Source: Acidisarcina sp963790505 (GTDB lineage: Bacteria > Acidobacteriota > Terriglobia > Terriglobales > Acidobacteriaceae). Taken from it: a stretch of DNA of 64,000 bases. Numbering within the stretch: the first letter of the stretch is position 1; each line of letters starts with the position of its first letter. The notes below the pieces were generated by a model. The model was given only the letters and a program-made list of their open reading frames with translations, had not been told where the DNA came from and searched no databases. This document shows positions 44,378 through 53,811 of this stretch, in pieces. Location: assembly GCA_963790505.1 (NCBI GenBank), contig CAWBOT010000006.1:124001-188000 (forward strand), written 5' to 3'. The translations under genes were made by a program, and so were the position numbers.

Positions 44378-45626
44378 TCAATTCGTCGGCTTCATGGGCA
44401 CCGGCGCGGTCGCGAGAAACATCTCCGCGAAGCGTGCTGAGTATTCGTCGAGCAGTGTCGCCACTCTCTCCGGATCGGGCGACCGGACGAGCAGTCCGGC
44501 GTGATGATGTTTCTTCATCCGGTAAACAATCTCCGGAGCATCGAAGCTGGAAGTATCCGGGTCCTTCGAGCGGGCGAGACAGAGCACGCTGCCCGCGTAG
44601 GCGCGCTTCCGCTCCGGCAGCACATACGGTTCGCCGCGCAAGGAAGAAATCTCGATGCGCGCCCACTCCGCCCACAGGTTCAAGCCTGTTGCCTACTCCA
44701 CCAGCTCGGCAATGAACGCTCCGCCCACTCTCGCCGCGACCTCAAGGAAGTAATAGCGGCCGTCTTCATGCGCTTTGATATATTCGCCGTGGCTCACGCC
44801 GCGCACCATACCCAGCGCCGGCACTAGCTTCTCGTTTAACTCCACCAGCGCTTTGGCGTCGGAGGATTCGCGATCGACCACCCGCGTCGTGAAGACGCCG
44901 CCCTCGTGCATCACCTGCATCGGCGGCTTGCCGTAGCGGCTTACCTCGGAGAAGACGACCTGGCGCTCGCTGGTGATCGCATCCACGTGAAAGATGTCGC
45001 CGGGCACGAAGCGTTCCAGCAGATAGTGGCTCTGCGGCATCGCCCAGTTCGTCGAGCGTCCGCCAAACCTGTTCCGGAGTCGTGCAGCTTGCGGATTCCG
45101 ATCGCCGAGGCTTCGGCACGCGGCTTCAGCACCCAGGGCCCAGGCACGCTCTCCATGTAGCAGCGCAGATCGTCATAGTTGAAGACGCCGGTGAACTCCG
45201 GAACCAGCATGCCTGCCCGCTTCGCCTCGTGCGCATCGCCAGCTTGTCGCGGAAATACGCCGTCGTGGTCAGCCCCATCCCCGGAATGCGCATGTGCTCG
45301 CGCAGATGAGCTGCGGTGTGCATGTCAAATTCATCCAGCGCCACTATGCGTTCGAATTTGCGGCTGCGCGCGAGCTATGTAACGGTGTTGGTGATCTGCT
45401 CGCGGGTCAGCCCATCCGGCATGGTGTGAAACTCATGCAGGATATCGAAGGGCCAATCCGCGTTGGCCAGGGGCTCGACGGTCAGCAGCACAACCCGGCA
45501 GCCCATCGCCGCGGCCTGGCGCATAAACGCCTGACCTTTCTCATACGACGTCAGGCACAGGATGGTTTCGCAGCGCGACGCACCGCTTGCCTGGGCCCCG
45601 GATTCACTGCCCGACTCGACTGCCAT
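44378..45626 (-). pseudogene. ATP-grasp ligase pseudogene with several lesions
   Basis: Reading downwards from 45626, one protein can be rebuilt: MAVESGSESGAQ to GLTREQITNTVT, an in-frame TAG near 45376, then LARSRKFERIVALDEFDMHT and GLTTTAYFRDKLAMR. A frameshift at about 45230 leads to MLVPEFTGVFNYDDLRC and VLKPRAEASAIGIRKLHDS. A second shift at about 45060-45040 leads to MPQSHYLLERFVPGDIFHVD and GRYYFLEVAARVGGAF. An in-frame TAG near 44693 precedes LNLWAEWARIE to the stop at 44378. The ATP-grasp signatures (VLKPRAEASAIG, RVGGAF, ENS-like EVAAR) suggest a carboxylate-amine ligase acting on small substrates. Two stops and two shifts make it clearly dead. Confidence 0.82.
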
Positions 45627-45721
45627 TGGAAGCCGCCGCCTTAGAGACTCGACGATTGTTACTCGATAGTTCTACCATATAGGCGGGCGCATCACACGCG
45701 CCGCGACATAAAGGCACGCTT

Positions 45722-46321
45722 ATGCTATCCGCCGTTGAAATTGCAATTCTTCACGACCGCTGGACCGGGGAGTGGCACGCCGAACTGCCCCAGGCCGTGA
45801 ATGAGTCGGGCACCGACTTCCTGCAGACTGTGCTTGCGAACCACCTCGCCAACTTCCGCATCTGGCATGCCGAGGATGAAACCAGGCTCCCCGAGGCAAG
45901 CGACCACCAGGTCGCGCGCGCTAAGCACTTCATCGATCGCGAGAACCAGCGCCGCAACGACTTTACCGAACTCATTGACACCATCCTGCTCGACTACCTC
46001 GAACGCCATGGCCTGCCCAATCGCAACGCCGAACTGCACACCGAGACCCCGGGGATGATCATCGACCGCCTCTCCATCCTCTCGCTCAAACTCTTCCACA
46101 CCGCCGAAGAGGTCTATCGGGCCGATGCGCCGTCCGGCCACTCCGAGCGCAACCGAGAACGCCACCACATTCTCATCGAGCAGTGTGACGACCAGGTCGA
46201 GTGCCTTGACCGGTTGTGGAAGCGGATACTCGCCGGTGAGCGTTCTTTTAAGCAGCACCGTCAATTGAAGATGTACAACGACCCGACCTTGAACCCGGTC
46301 CTTTACATGCAACACGGTTAG
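45722..46321 (+). CDS. DUF4254-domain protein
   Basis: 199 residues matching DUF4254: FLQTVLANHLANFRIWHAED, VARAKHFIDRENQRRNDF, ELHTETPGMIIDRLSILSLK and QLKMYNDPTLNPVLY at the end. The protein is mostly helical and highly polar. It commonly occurs near glycosyltransferase and surface-polysaccharide genes; no activity is established. Divergent from the ATP-grasp remnant. Confidence 0.82.
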   Translation: MLSAVEIAILHDRWTGEWHAELPQAVNESGTDFLQTVLANHLANFRIWHAEDETRLPEASDHQVARAKHFIDRENQRRNDFTELIDTILLDYLERHGLPNRNAELHTETPGMIIDRLSILSLKLFHTAEEVYRADAPSGHSERNRERHHILIEQCDDQVECLDRLWKRILAGERSFKQHRQLKMYNDPTLNPVLYMQHG

Positions 46322-46497
46322 GCCCGAGGCCGACCGGCAGGTTGACGTGGGACGGCGTTGTGGGTATAAAACCTTCTCAAAGGAAAATGAAAGCTTCAGG
46401 CCGTCTCCCGTTCCAGGTCGCCTGACATGGCCTGCCAGACGGGGCCAAACGAGGCCGATTTCTCTGGCGCCGGAACGGGCCGCATAAGCGGAGTACC

Positions 46498-47058
46498 ATG
46501 CAGAGTGCAGCCCCAAATAATGCCGCCCGCCGAACGCCTCGCATCCTGGAGGGAAAGGTAAAGACCGTGGCCAACCCGACCCACCAGCAATCGCTGCAGG
46601 CTTATCAGTCCGGCTTTCAGCTCATGCAGGAGGGCAAGTTTGAGAAAGCCCGTGCCGTCTTCGAGAAGCTGATCGCTACCGGCCCGCCCGAAATGTTGGA
46701 GCGCTGCCGCGTGTATCTCTCCGTCTGCCAGAACAAGCTCAAAGAATCGACGCGCACCTTCGCCAGCCCGGAGGAGCAGTACGACTACGCTATCTCCCTG
46801 CTTAACACCGGCGACTATGACGAGGCGCGCGACCACTTCGAACTCATCCTGCGTGACACTCCCTCCGCCGACTACGCCCATTACGGCCTCGCTGCCCTCG
46901 AAAGCATGACTGGCCAGACCGAGGAATGCCTGGAGCACATGGCCCTCGCCATCCGGTTGAACCCCCGCAACCGCATCCAGGCCCGCACTGACACTGACTT
47001 TCACGACATGATCGAAGACCCGCGCTTTACCGAACTCTTATATCCTGAGAGTCTGTGA
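46498..47058 (+). CDS. Tetratricopeptide-repeat protein
   Basis: 186 residues. TPR-like helical pairs are QSLQAYQSGFQLMQEGKFEK (ARAVFEKLI), EEQYDYAISLLNTGDYDEA (RDHFELILRDTP) and YAHYGLAALESMTGQTEE. It is likely to be a cytoplasmic scaffold; the partner is unknown. An alternative GTG at 46567 has a strong GGAGGGAAAGG upstream and would remove 23 basic residues. Its stop overlaps the YvcK start by 4 bp, so the two are co-translated. Confidence 0.75.
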   Translation: MQSAAPNNAARRTPRILEGKVKTVANPTHQQSLQAYQSGFQLMQEGKFEKARAVFEKLIATGPPEMLERCRVYLSVCQNKLKESTRTFASPEEQYDYAISLLNTGDYDEARDHFELILRDTPSADYAHYGLAALESMTGQTEECLEHMALAIRLNPRNRIQARTDTDFHDMIEDPRFTELLYPESL

Positions 47059-48167
47059 AGTCTACTGTCCCGCCGCCTTCCGTCTTTGAGCCGTCTCCAA
47101 TCGAAGTGCCTCCTGCTGCTTCCATTCCGGTGCCTGCCTCGCTGCGAGTTGTCGCCATCGGCGGAGGAACCGGCCTCTCGACCATCCTTCGCGGCTTCCG
47201 CCACTTTGTAGCTTCGCCGCCCGGCAGCAGCCCGGCCGCCGATCTCGCAGCGCCCTCTGAATGCGACCCCTGCCTCATCAGCGACCTGGCTGCGGTTGTC
47301 ACCGTCACCGACGATGGCGGATCGAGCGGCCGCCTGCGCAAGGACTTCAACATCCTGCCGCCCGGCGATCTGCGTAACTGCATGGTGGCCCTGTCCGAAG
47401 ATGAAGGATTGATCTCGCGCCTCTTCCGTCACCGCTTCCAGGCGGGCGAAGGCCTGCAGGGCCATAGCTTCGGCAACCTCTTCGTCGCCGCGCTTACGGA
47501 GATGACCGGCGACTTTGCCCAGGCCATCAAGCTCTCGTCCCAAGTACTCGCCACGCGCGGGCACATCTACCCCGCCACTACCACCGATGTGACCCTAGTC
47601 GCCCGGATGGACGACGGCTCGATCGTTCGCGGCGAAACCAACATCAGCGCCACCAAACAGCGCATCGTTCAGCTAATGATCGAACCCGAAAAGGTCGATC
47701 CGCTGCCCGAGACGCTCGAGGCCATCTCCCGCGCCGACGTCATCACCCTGGGCCCCGGCTCGCTCTACACGAGCCTGATCACCAATCTGCTCGTCGACGG
47801 AATTTCCGAGGCGCTGGCCGAGGCATCCGCCGTCCGCATTTACATCTGCAACCTGATGACTCAGGCGAATGAGAGTCTGAACCTGACCGCCTCGCAGCAT
47901 ATCGAGCGAATCTACGAACACGCTCGCGGCCCGATCTTCGATTACGCCATCGTGAACACGGCGCCGGTCTCAGAAGAACTGCGCGAACGCTACGCCAGCG
48001 AAGGCGCCATCGCCATCGAGCCCGACGTCGAGCGCATCGAGGCACTGGGAATTCGCTGCGTCACTGGAGACTTCTCCGCAGAGGGTGGAGTCTTGCGCCA
48101 CGCCGCCGACCGCGTCGCGGAGACGGTGCTCCGGATAGGGCGTGAAGCGAAGGCTGCGTCAGTCTAG
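47055..48167 (+). CDS. YvcK/GlmR-family gluconeogenesis factor (CofD-like)
   Basis: 370 residues. The conserved start is VVAIGGGTGLSTILRGFRHF, followed by VTDDGGSSGRLRKDFN, LPPGDLRNCMVALSEDE, LQGHSFGNLFVAALTEMTG and VITLGPGSLYTSLITNLLVD. YvcK/GlmR binds UDP-sugars and is needed for growth on gluconeogenic carbon sources and for envelope synthesis control; the fold is that of CofD 2-phospholactate transferase. The GTG start overlaps the TPR gene stop (GTGA). The first 35 residues are Pro-rich. Confidence 0.9.
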   Translation: MKSTVPPPSVFEPSPIEVPPAASIPVPASLRVVAIGGGTGLSTILRGFRHFVASPPGSSPAADLAAPSECDPCLISDLAAVVTVTDDGGSSGRLRKDFNILPPGDLRNCMVALSEDEGLISRLFRHRFQAGEGLQGHSFGNLFVAALTEMTGDFAQAIKLSSQVLATRGHIYPATTTDVTLVARMDDGSIVRGETNISATKQRIVQLMIEPEKVDPLPETLEAISRADVITLGPGSLYTSLITNLLVDGISEALAEASAVRIYICNLMTQANESLNLTASQHIERIYEHARGPIFDYAIVNTAPVSEELRERYASEGAIAIEPDVERIEALGIRCVTGDFSAEGGVLRHAADRVAETVLRIGREAKAASV

Positions 48168-48248
48168 ACCTCTGGCTCACTTCCTTCAGTTACGGCCGCA
48201 TTGCAGCGTCTTCGCCGCCGCACCAGACTTTTCTAAGATAATAGAGAC

Positions 48249-49478
48249 ATGAGCGCCACAACTCTGCAGAACCCAGCTGGAACCCGGCCCGGGCGAGAGA
48301 CATCCCTCTTCCAGGTCCTGGCCGCGGTGACCTTCTGCCACATGCTGAACGACATGGTGCAGTCGTTGCTGCCCTCGATCTTCCCCATTCTCAAGGGAAC
48401 GTTCCACCTCAGTTTTGGTCAGATCGGGCTCATCGCCTTCGTCAATCAGGTAACTGCCTCGCTGTTGCAGCCCTTTGTCGGCCTCTACACTGACCGCCGC
48501 TCGGCGCCGTATTTTCTTCCGGTGGGCATGACGGTGACCCTTTGTGGTCTCCTGCTGCTCGCCTTCGCGCCCACCTTTGCATGGATTCTCTTCGGTGCGG
48601 CTCTCGTCGGCGTCGGCTCGGCGGTCTTCCATCCGGAATCGTCACGGGTCGCCCGCATGGCAGCCGACGGCAAGCATGGCTTCGCTCAGTCTTTCTTTCA
48701 GGTTGGAGGCAACAGCGGGAGCGCTATCGGGCCGCTGCTCGCCGCCTTGATCGTCCTGCCGCGCGGACAACACGGGATGGCATGGTTCAGCATCTTCGCC
48801 GTCACAGGCGTCGTGGTACTGATCTGGGTGAGCAACTGGGCAAAGCATCGGCGCCGGAGCCACCCTTCCACTTCCCACGCCGGTCCCTCGCCGCACGTAC
48901 ACCTCTCAAAGCGTCAAATCGGCGTTGCGATGGCCGTACTGATGACCCTGGTCTTCTCGAAATACTTCTATCTCTCCAGCCTCACTGCCTATTACACCTT
49001 CTACCTCATCAGCCGCTTTCATCTGTCGGTGCATAGCTCGCAACTGCATCTCTTCGCATTCTTGGCTGCTGCGGCGGCGGGAACCTTTTTCGGCGGCCCG
49101 ATCGGCGATCGCTTCGGGCGCAAGTACGTCATCTGGGGATCGATCCTCGGCGTGCTTCCCTTCACCCTTGCATTGCCGTACGCCAATCTCTTCTGGACAG
49201 GCGTGTTGAGCGTCATCATCGGCTTTGTAATTGCCTCGGCCTTCTCGGCAATCCTGGTCTACGCACAGGAACTCGTCCCCGGGCGCGTCGGTCTCATCTC
49301 CGGGCTGTTCTTTGGCCTCGCCTTCGGCATGGGCGGGATCGGCGCAGCGGTCCTGGGCAAATTGGCGGACCACACCAGCATCGTCTACGTCTACCACCTC
49401 TGCGCTTACCTGCCCGCGATCGGCCTTCTGACCGGGCTGCTTCCGGAGATTGAGCCGGCCCGGCAAAGCCGCGCTTAA
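48249..49478 (+). CDS. MFS transporter, fosmidomycin-resistance (Fsr) type
   Basis: 409 residues with 12 transmembrane segments. Fsr-like features are FCHMLNDMVQSLLPSIFPIL, GLIAFVNQVTASLLQPFVGL, VGVGSAVFHPESSRVARMAA, FQVGGNSGSAIGPLLAA and a His-rich central loop. Family members export fosmidomycin and some other drugs. Specific substrate is not shown here. The gene stands alone, 80 bp after yvcK. Confidence 0.9.
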   Translation: MSATTLQNPAGTRPGRETSLFQVLAAVTFCHMLNDMVQSLLPSIFPILKGTFHLSFGQIGLIAFVNQVTASLLQPFVGLYTDRRSAPYFLPVGMTVTLCGLLLLAFAPTFAWILFGAALVGVGSAVFHPESSRVARMAADGKHGFAQSFFQVGGNSGSAIGPLLAALIVLPRGQHGMAWFSIFAVTGVVVLIWVSNWAKHRRRSHPSTSHAGPSPHVHLSKRQIGVAMAVLMTLVFSKYFYLSSLTAYYTFYLISRFHLSVHSSQLHLFAFLAAAAAGTFFGGPIGDRFGRKYVIWGSILGVLPFTLALPYANLFWTGVLSVIIGFVIASAFSAILVYAQELVPGRVGLISGLFFGLAFGMGGIGAAVLGKLADHTSIVYVYHLCAYLPAIGLLTGLLPEIEPARQSRA

Positions 49479-49577
49479 AGCATCTGGAGATCAGCGCAGA
49501 AACAGCAATCGGCAACGTGCTTCTCAACCGAAGATGACGTTTGTCTGTGGTACCTTGGGAGTAGCAGTAATCTGTAT

Positions 49578-49653
49578 GAGCTCGTAGCTCAGTCGGTAGA
49601 GCAACGCACTTTTAATGCGTGGGTCCTGGGTTCGAGTCCCAGCGAGCTCACCA
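49578..49653 (+). tRNA. tRNA-Lys (UUU anticodon)
   Basis: 76-nt cloverleaf. The acceptor stem is GAGCTCG/CGAGCTC, the D-arm is GCTCAGTCGGTAGAGC, and the anticodon stem ACGCA/TGCGT closes the loop CTTTTAA (anticodon TTT). T-loop GGGTTCGAGTCCC; the terminal ACCA is encoded in DNA. No flanking integrase is seen. Confidence 0.97.
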
Positions 49654-49687
49654 CGAACCCCTTACCCAACCGAACAACTTTCCCACC

Positions 49688-50338
49688 CTAACCCGGCGGA
49701 AGACCGTCCACGACCACTGTTCCTGCGGGGATATTGAAGACGAAGTCGGCATCGCTGGCTGGCGGGTTTGGAACTTCTCCGCTAAAGGCGAAGCTCGAGA
49801 CAGAGCCGTCCACTTCCTCCACTTTGATTCCCAGAATCACTCCCTCGCCGGAGACGGTAAAGCGAAGCGAAGCCACTCTTTGCTCCATGCCCCTGGGAAC
49901 CCCGGCAAGCTCGTAGTTCTCCCCTTGCGCGACAAGCTGCATGCCGGTCAGCTCTTTCGCCAACTCCGCGTGACCAAGTAGAAACCGGAGCGGCGACCTC
50001 AGATCGTCAAGCTTTTTCGCTGGGACGCGCTGGACTTCGCTCTGCCCCGGCGAATAGAAGTAAGCGTTGCGACCGTCGAGGATGAAAAGCTTGCCTGCGG
50101 GTTGCGAATACGTCCACTTCATCCGTCCCGGCTTCTTCAGCAGCAACACACCGCTTTCGCGGCGATGCTGCCCGAGGCCGGCATACTCCTGGACGAAATC
50201 GACGCGGAGCGAATGCAGGGCGTTGTAGTGGTGGTCGACACGCCCTGCGAGAGCGGGAGCCGTCAGCTCCTGTGCATTAAGAAATGTGGAACCGATAAAG
50301 AGGACACAGAGCTGGAGAGCAGCCTTCCGAAAGATCAC
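49688..50338 (-). CDS. lolA: Outer-membrane lipoprotein carrier protein LolA-like
   Basis: 216 residues with signal peptide IFRKAALQLCVLFIGSTFLNAQ. The mature LolA fold is YNALHSLRVDFVQEY, SGVLLLKKPGRMKWTYSQP, AGKLFILDGRNAYFYSP, RSPLRFLLGH and LRFTVSGEGVILGIKVEEVD. It carries lipoproteins across the periplasm. The GTG at 50338 overlaps the pilin stop (GTGA) and gives a proper signal peptide, whereas the longer frame to 50407 is a read-back into the pilin gene. It is coupled to the pilin gene upstream. Confidence 0.87.
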   Translation of the reverse strand: MIFRKAALQLCVLFIGSTFLNAQELTAPALAGRVDHHYNALHSLRVDFVQEYAGLGQHRRESGVLLLKKPGRMKWTYSQPAGKLFILDGRNAYFYSPGQSEVQRVPAKKLDDLRSPLRFLLGHAELAKELTGMQLVAQGENYELAGVPRGMEQRVASLRFTVSGEGVILGIKVEEVDGSVSSFAFSGEVPNPPASDADFVFNIPAGTVVVDGLPPG

Positions 50339-50880
50339 TCGACCGGCTGGGTGCAATTCGTTCCGCCCGTCGGATCCTTGGTGATGACTCCCTGCTGGTC
50401 GATGCAAAACCCGTTGTGCCCTGTCTTGCCGACGGCCTGAGGGACCGCCGTAGCGCCATAGCTTGTGTACATATCCTGGTTATTCACCGTCACCTTGGTG
50501 CAGTTCACGATGCTGAATGTGTACCCGCTCTTCTGCCCCGTCGCCAGGGTCGGATCGAGCACCTGCGCCGCCTGCGGCGTGGGTGGCCCCGATGTGGTCG
50601 CTCCACCCAGGGCGCCCAACGAGCAGGCGAAGCCGTTTGCTGGATAGTTCGTCTGGTAGGTGATCTGCGCCTGGTATATCGCGCGCAGCGACGCCCTCGC
50701 CGAGGTCTCATTCGCCTGGCTCTTCATGCTGGAAAAGTTCGGGATCGCGATCAGCATCAGGATCAGCATGATCGAGATCACGATCAGCAATTCCATCAAC
50801 GTAAAACCCGCTTCATGGCTGCGGCGCAGACCGCGCTGGGTTCGGCGGGTCATGAAAAACTTCAAAAGGCTGCGGTTCAT
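50335..50880 (-). CDS. Type IV pilin-like / type II secretion pseudopilin
   Basis: 181 residues. The prepilin peptidase site is EAG/FTLMELLIVISIMLILMLI (Glu5, N-methylated Phe1), and the leader is basic. The mature body begins with a long helix to SQANETSARASLRAIYQAQI, then a Gly/Thr/Pro-rich loop and a Cys-containing end (CTQPVE). The two internal Cys pairs could form a D-region. It is probably exported by a type IV pilus or T2SS machine elsewhere in the genome; none of that machinery is in the window. The start ATG is at 50880. Confidence 0.85.
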   Translation of the reverse strand: MNRSLLKFFMTRRTQRGLRRSHEAGFTLMELLIVISIMLILMLIAIPNFSSMKSQANETSARASLRAIYQAQITYQTNYPANGFACSLGALGGATTSGPPTPQAAQVLDPTLATGQKSGYTFSIVNCTKVTVNNQDMYTSYGATAVPQAVGKTGHNGFCIDQQGVITKDPTGGTNCTQPVE

Positions 50881-50979
50881 ATGGTTAGGGTTTCCTGTAG
50901 ACCTTCCGAGGCCAATGCTAACTGATATAGACGCAAACGGGAAAGCCAGCGCTCGGAGCGATGCTGAACAGGGCCTACC

Positions 50980-52254
50980 CTAGCAGGCCAGCTCTTTCCG
51001 CGTTACCTTCAGCCCGTCAAGCCGTCCCAGCAGCGTTACCGCAACCTCTTCCGGCTTGAAGATCGATTGCGCCATCGCCATTACCTGCTCGGCGGTGACC
51101 GCTTCGATCTTGTCGAGAATCTCCTGCATCCCGAAGAAGTACTGGAAATACATCTCCTGTCGGGCGAGGTTCGACATCCGCGACATCGAGCTTTCGAGCG
51201 AAAGCAGAATGTTGCCCTTCAACTGGTCCTTCGCGCGGCGTAGCTCATCGACAGGCAGCAGCTCCTCCTTCAGGCGCCGAAACTCGACCATGACCAGCTC
51301 AATCACCTGCACTGCTTTCGAAGAGGACGTCCCCGCATACACGCAGAGCGAGCCGGTGTCCCGATAGGGGTTGAGATCGCTGTAAATCGAGTAGGCCAGT
51401 CCCCGCTCTTCGCGGACCGTCTGAAAGAGCCGTGAACTCATGCCGCCGCCCAGCACAGTGTTCAGTACCAGAGTGACGTAGCGTTGCTCGTGGGCAATCG
51501 GCTGCGAGGGCACGCCCAGACAGAGTTGCACCTGTTCGAGCGACTTCTTGTTGCGCAGGCTGATTCGCGAATTTGTCTTCGGGGCTGCATCCATCTCTTC
51601 ATGAGTGCCCTTTGCAACAGATTCGAAGCGGCGCGTTACCTTCTCGACGAAGGCGTCATGCTCCAGATTCCCGGCAGCGGAAAAAATCATATTGCCGCCG
51701 ACAAACCGCTGATCGTAGTACCCGAAAAGCGTCTCCTGCTCAAAATTGCGGACGGTCTCCTTCGTTCCCAGAATCGGCTTGCCTAACGGATGGTCTTTCC
51801 AGAAGTTCTGGGTGAAAATCTCATGCACGAGGTAATCCGGATTGTCCTCGTCCATCTTGATCTCTTCCAGAATCACCCCACGCTCGCGGGAGATGTCTTC
51901 ATTGGCAAAAACCGGGTTCAACACCAGGTCGGACAGCACGTCGAGAGCCGGCGGTACATGTTCGTCGAGCACCTTCATGTTGAAGCAGACCGTCTCCTTG
52001 CCGGTGAAGGCGTCGAGGTTGCCGCCGATGGCGTCCACCTCGCGGGCGATGTGCTGCGCGCTGCGCGACTTCGTGCCCTTGAAGACCATGTGCTCGACAA
52101 AGTGAGAGATGCCGTTGACGGCGGCCAACTCATGGCGCGAGCCGGCGCGGACCCAGACTCCCATAGCAACGGAGCGCACATGCTCCATTCTCTCGGTCAG
52201 AATAGTCAGGCCATTTGGCAGGACGGTACGGCGAATGTTGCGTTCGTTGATCAT
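50980..52254 (-). CDS. M16-family zinc peptidase (processing protease)
   Basis: 424 residues. The N-terminal half contains the inverse zinc motif HFVEH (51-55) with downstream Glu in the conserved region after NLDAFTGKETVCFNM. The C-terminal half has SLRNKKSLEQVQLCLGVPS and the R/Y pair of VREERGLAYSIYSDLNPY, typical of the YmxG/mitochondrial-processing type. It degrades small peptides in the cytoplasm or periplasm. Start ATG at 52254 (MINERNIRRTVLPNGL); the longer frame to 52356 overlaps rlmN start. Convergent/divergent: its start overlaps none but lies 60 bp from rlmN on the opposite strand. Confidence 0.9.
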   Translation of the reverse strand: MINERNIRRTVLPNGLTILTERMEHVRSVAMGVWVRAGSRHELAAVNGISHFVEHMVFKGTKSRSAQHIAREVDAIGGNLDAFTGKETVCFNMKVLDEHVPPALDVLSDLVLNPVFANEDISRERGVILEEIKMDEDNPDYLVHEIFTQNFWKDHPLGKPILGTKETVRNFEQETLFGYYDQRFVGGNMIFSAAGNLEHDAFVEKVTRRFESVAKGTHEEMDAAPKTNSRISLRNKKSLEQVQLCLGVPSQPIAHEQRYVTLVLNTVLGGGMSSRLFQTVREERGLAYSIYSDLNPYRDTGSLCVYAGTSSSKAVQVIELVMVEFRRLKEELLPVDELRRAKDQLKGNILLSLESSMSRMSNLARQEMYFQYFFGMQEILDKIEAVTAEQVMAMAQSIFKPEEVAVTLLGRLDGLKVTRKELAC

Positions 52255-52313
52255 AATTTTCTCTAAAGAATCCCCGTTGTTCGGAGCCGGGCCTGTACAG
52301 CCGCAGCGGAGCG

Positions 52314-53534
52314 ATGCAGACTGAAAGGATGCCACTCGAATCGCCAATTCAATCAAGGAACACTGGTGCTGCGGACAAGCCGGGTGGGAACAGCGACTTC
52401 TCTATTTTAGACGCTCCTCAGCCCGGAAGGGCCCATTCCATTTTCGGCCTTTCGTTTGAGCAGCTTAGCGAATTATGTGGCAAATTTGACACACCGCCTT
52501 ACCGTGCTAAGCAGCTCGCTGAGGCCCTCTACAGAGGGCGAATCGGCGATTGGGAGGAGCTGACCACATGGCCTAAGGATCTCCGTGATCGCTTCATCAC
52601 GGCGGGATACAAGGTCGGGCTTCCGGAGATCGTTCAAACCTTTCGCTCCGAGGACGGGACCGAGCGCTACCTCATCGCCGGCGAAGACGACAAGACTGTC
52701 GAGGCCGTCTGGATGCCCGAAGGGGACGACGGTGAGGCAGGCGACGGCTCCGAAGCGGGCCGGGAGGAGATGCCACAGGGCGGCAGGATGCATCGCCGCG
52801 CCACCATCTGCGTCTCCAGCCAGGTCGGCTGCGCGGTGAACTGCCAGTTCTGCCTCACCGCCAAGCTCGGCATCCAGCGCAATCTATCAGCGGGCGAGAT
52901 AGCCGGCCAGGTCGTCGCCGTGCTGAAACGGCAAGGTACAAAGGTCGGACGCGACCGCGTCAACCTGGTCTTCATGGGAATGGGCGAGCCCTTCCTCAAC
53001 TACGACGAGTTCATGGCGGCAGTGCGCCTGCTGGTGACGGAGGTTGGCATCGCCGACTCGCGAATGACTGTCTCTACCTCGGGTATCGTTCCCGGAATTC
53101 TCCGTTTCGCCGCCGAGAAGGTCCGTCCCAAACTGGCCATCTCTCTCAATGCCTCCAATAACGAAGTCCGTGAGCGCATCATGCCCATCACCCGAAAATG
53201 GGACATCGCCGATGTGATCGATGCGGTTCGCCAGGTGCCGCTTCGCACCAGAGAGCATGTGATGTTTGAATACGTCGTGCTCGGCGGAGTCAACGACCGG
53301 CTCGAACACGCCGACGAGGTCGTGAAGCTGCTACGCCGCGCCAACCTGCGCTGCAAAGTCAACCTGATTGTCTGGAACCCTGGTCCCGGCATCAACTTTC
53401 ATAAGCCCGAAGCCAGCGATGTTGCCGCCTTCCAGCAGCGGCTAATCGCAGCCGGAATCCCAACCTACATCCGCAAACCACGCGGCCTGGACATCTACGC
53501 CGCCTGCGGACAGTTGAAGCGCACGGAGAGCTGA
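52314..53534 (+). CDS. rlmN: Dual-specificity RNA methyltransferase RlmN
   Basis: 406 residues of the radical-SAM RlmN family, which methylates C2 of A2503 in 23S rRNA and A37 in some tRNAs. The cluster motif is CAVNCQFC (173-180), with GMGEPFLNYDE, SLNASNNEVRERIMPIT, the substrate-side Cys398 in AACGQL and the radical region VLGGVNDR. An acidic, Gly-rich insertion (about 135-158) lies between the N-terminal domain and the radical-SAM core. The gene is divergent from the M16 peptidase. Confidence 0.95.
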   Translation: MQTERMPLESPIQSRNTGAADKPGGNSDFSILDAPQPGRAHSIFGLSFEQLSELCGKFDTPPYRAKQLAEALYRGRIGDWEELTTWPKDLRDRFITAGYKVGLPEIVQTFRSEDGTERYLIAGEDDKTVEAVWMPEGDDGEAGDGSEAGREEMPQGGRMHRRATICVSSQVGCAVNCQFCLTAKLGIQRNLSAGEIAGQVVAVLKRQGTKVGRDRVNLVFMGMGEPFLNYDEFMAAVRLLVTEVGIADSRMTVSTSGIVPGILRFAAEKVRPKLAISLNASNNEVRERIMPITRKWDIADVIDAVRQVPLRTREHVMFEYVVLGGVNDRLEHADEVVKLLRRANLRCKVNLIVWNPGPGINFHKPEASDVAAFQQRLIAAGIPTYIRKPRGLDIYAACGQLKRTES

Positions 53535-53560
53535 GCCGACAAATGAACTGAGTCCCAACT

Positions 53561-53770
53561 ATGGAAATTAACTTCCCGCCCGAAATGGAAGCTCGCCTGC
53601 GCGAAGCGGCGTTCGATTTGACCACCACCATCGAAGAATTCGTCCTCGAAGCCGTAGAGAGGCTCCTGCACGACAACGAGGAAGATCGTATGCTTCTTCC
53701 CACCGACCCCATAGAGCTTGCGGAAATACGGCTCAGAATTGCAGATGCGTGGCGGCGCGGAATCCGATAA
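53561..53770 (+). CDS. Small helical protein, antitoxin-like
   Basis: 69 residues: a short strand MEINFPPEMEARLREAAF, a helix LTTTIEEFVLEAVERLLHD and a Pro-rich acidic tail ending in RIADAWRRGIR. The shape resembles ribbon-helix-helix antitoxins, but the family is not certain. It lies 26 bp after rlmN and 41 bp before a clearer antitoxin gene; a toxin is not obvious. Confidence 0.5.
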   Translation: MEINFPPEMEARLREAAFDLTTTIEEFVLEAVERLLHDNEEDRMLLPTDPIELAEIRLRIADAWRRGIR

Positions 53771-53811
53771 GCCATCACTCTGCGGCGCTACACTAAGAGC
53801 AGAGGTGCGCC

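Noticed and set aside
49578..49653. tRNA-Lys as an attachment site of an integrated element
   Set aside because: No integrase gene, no duplicated 3' end of the tRNA and normal genes on both sides.
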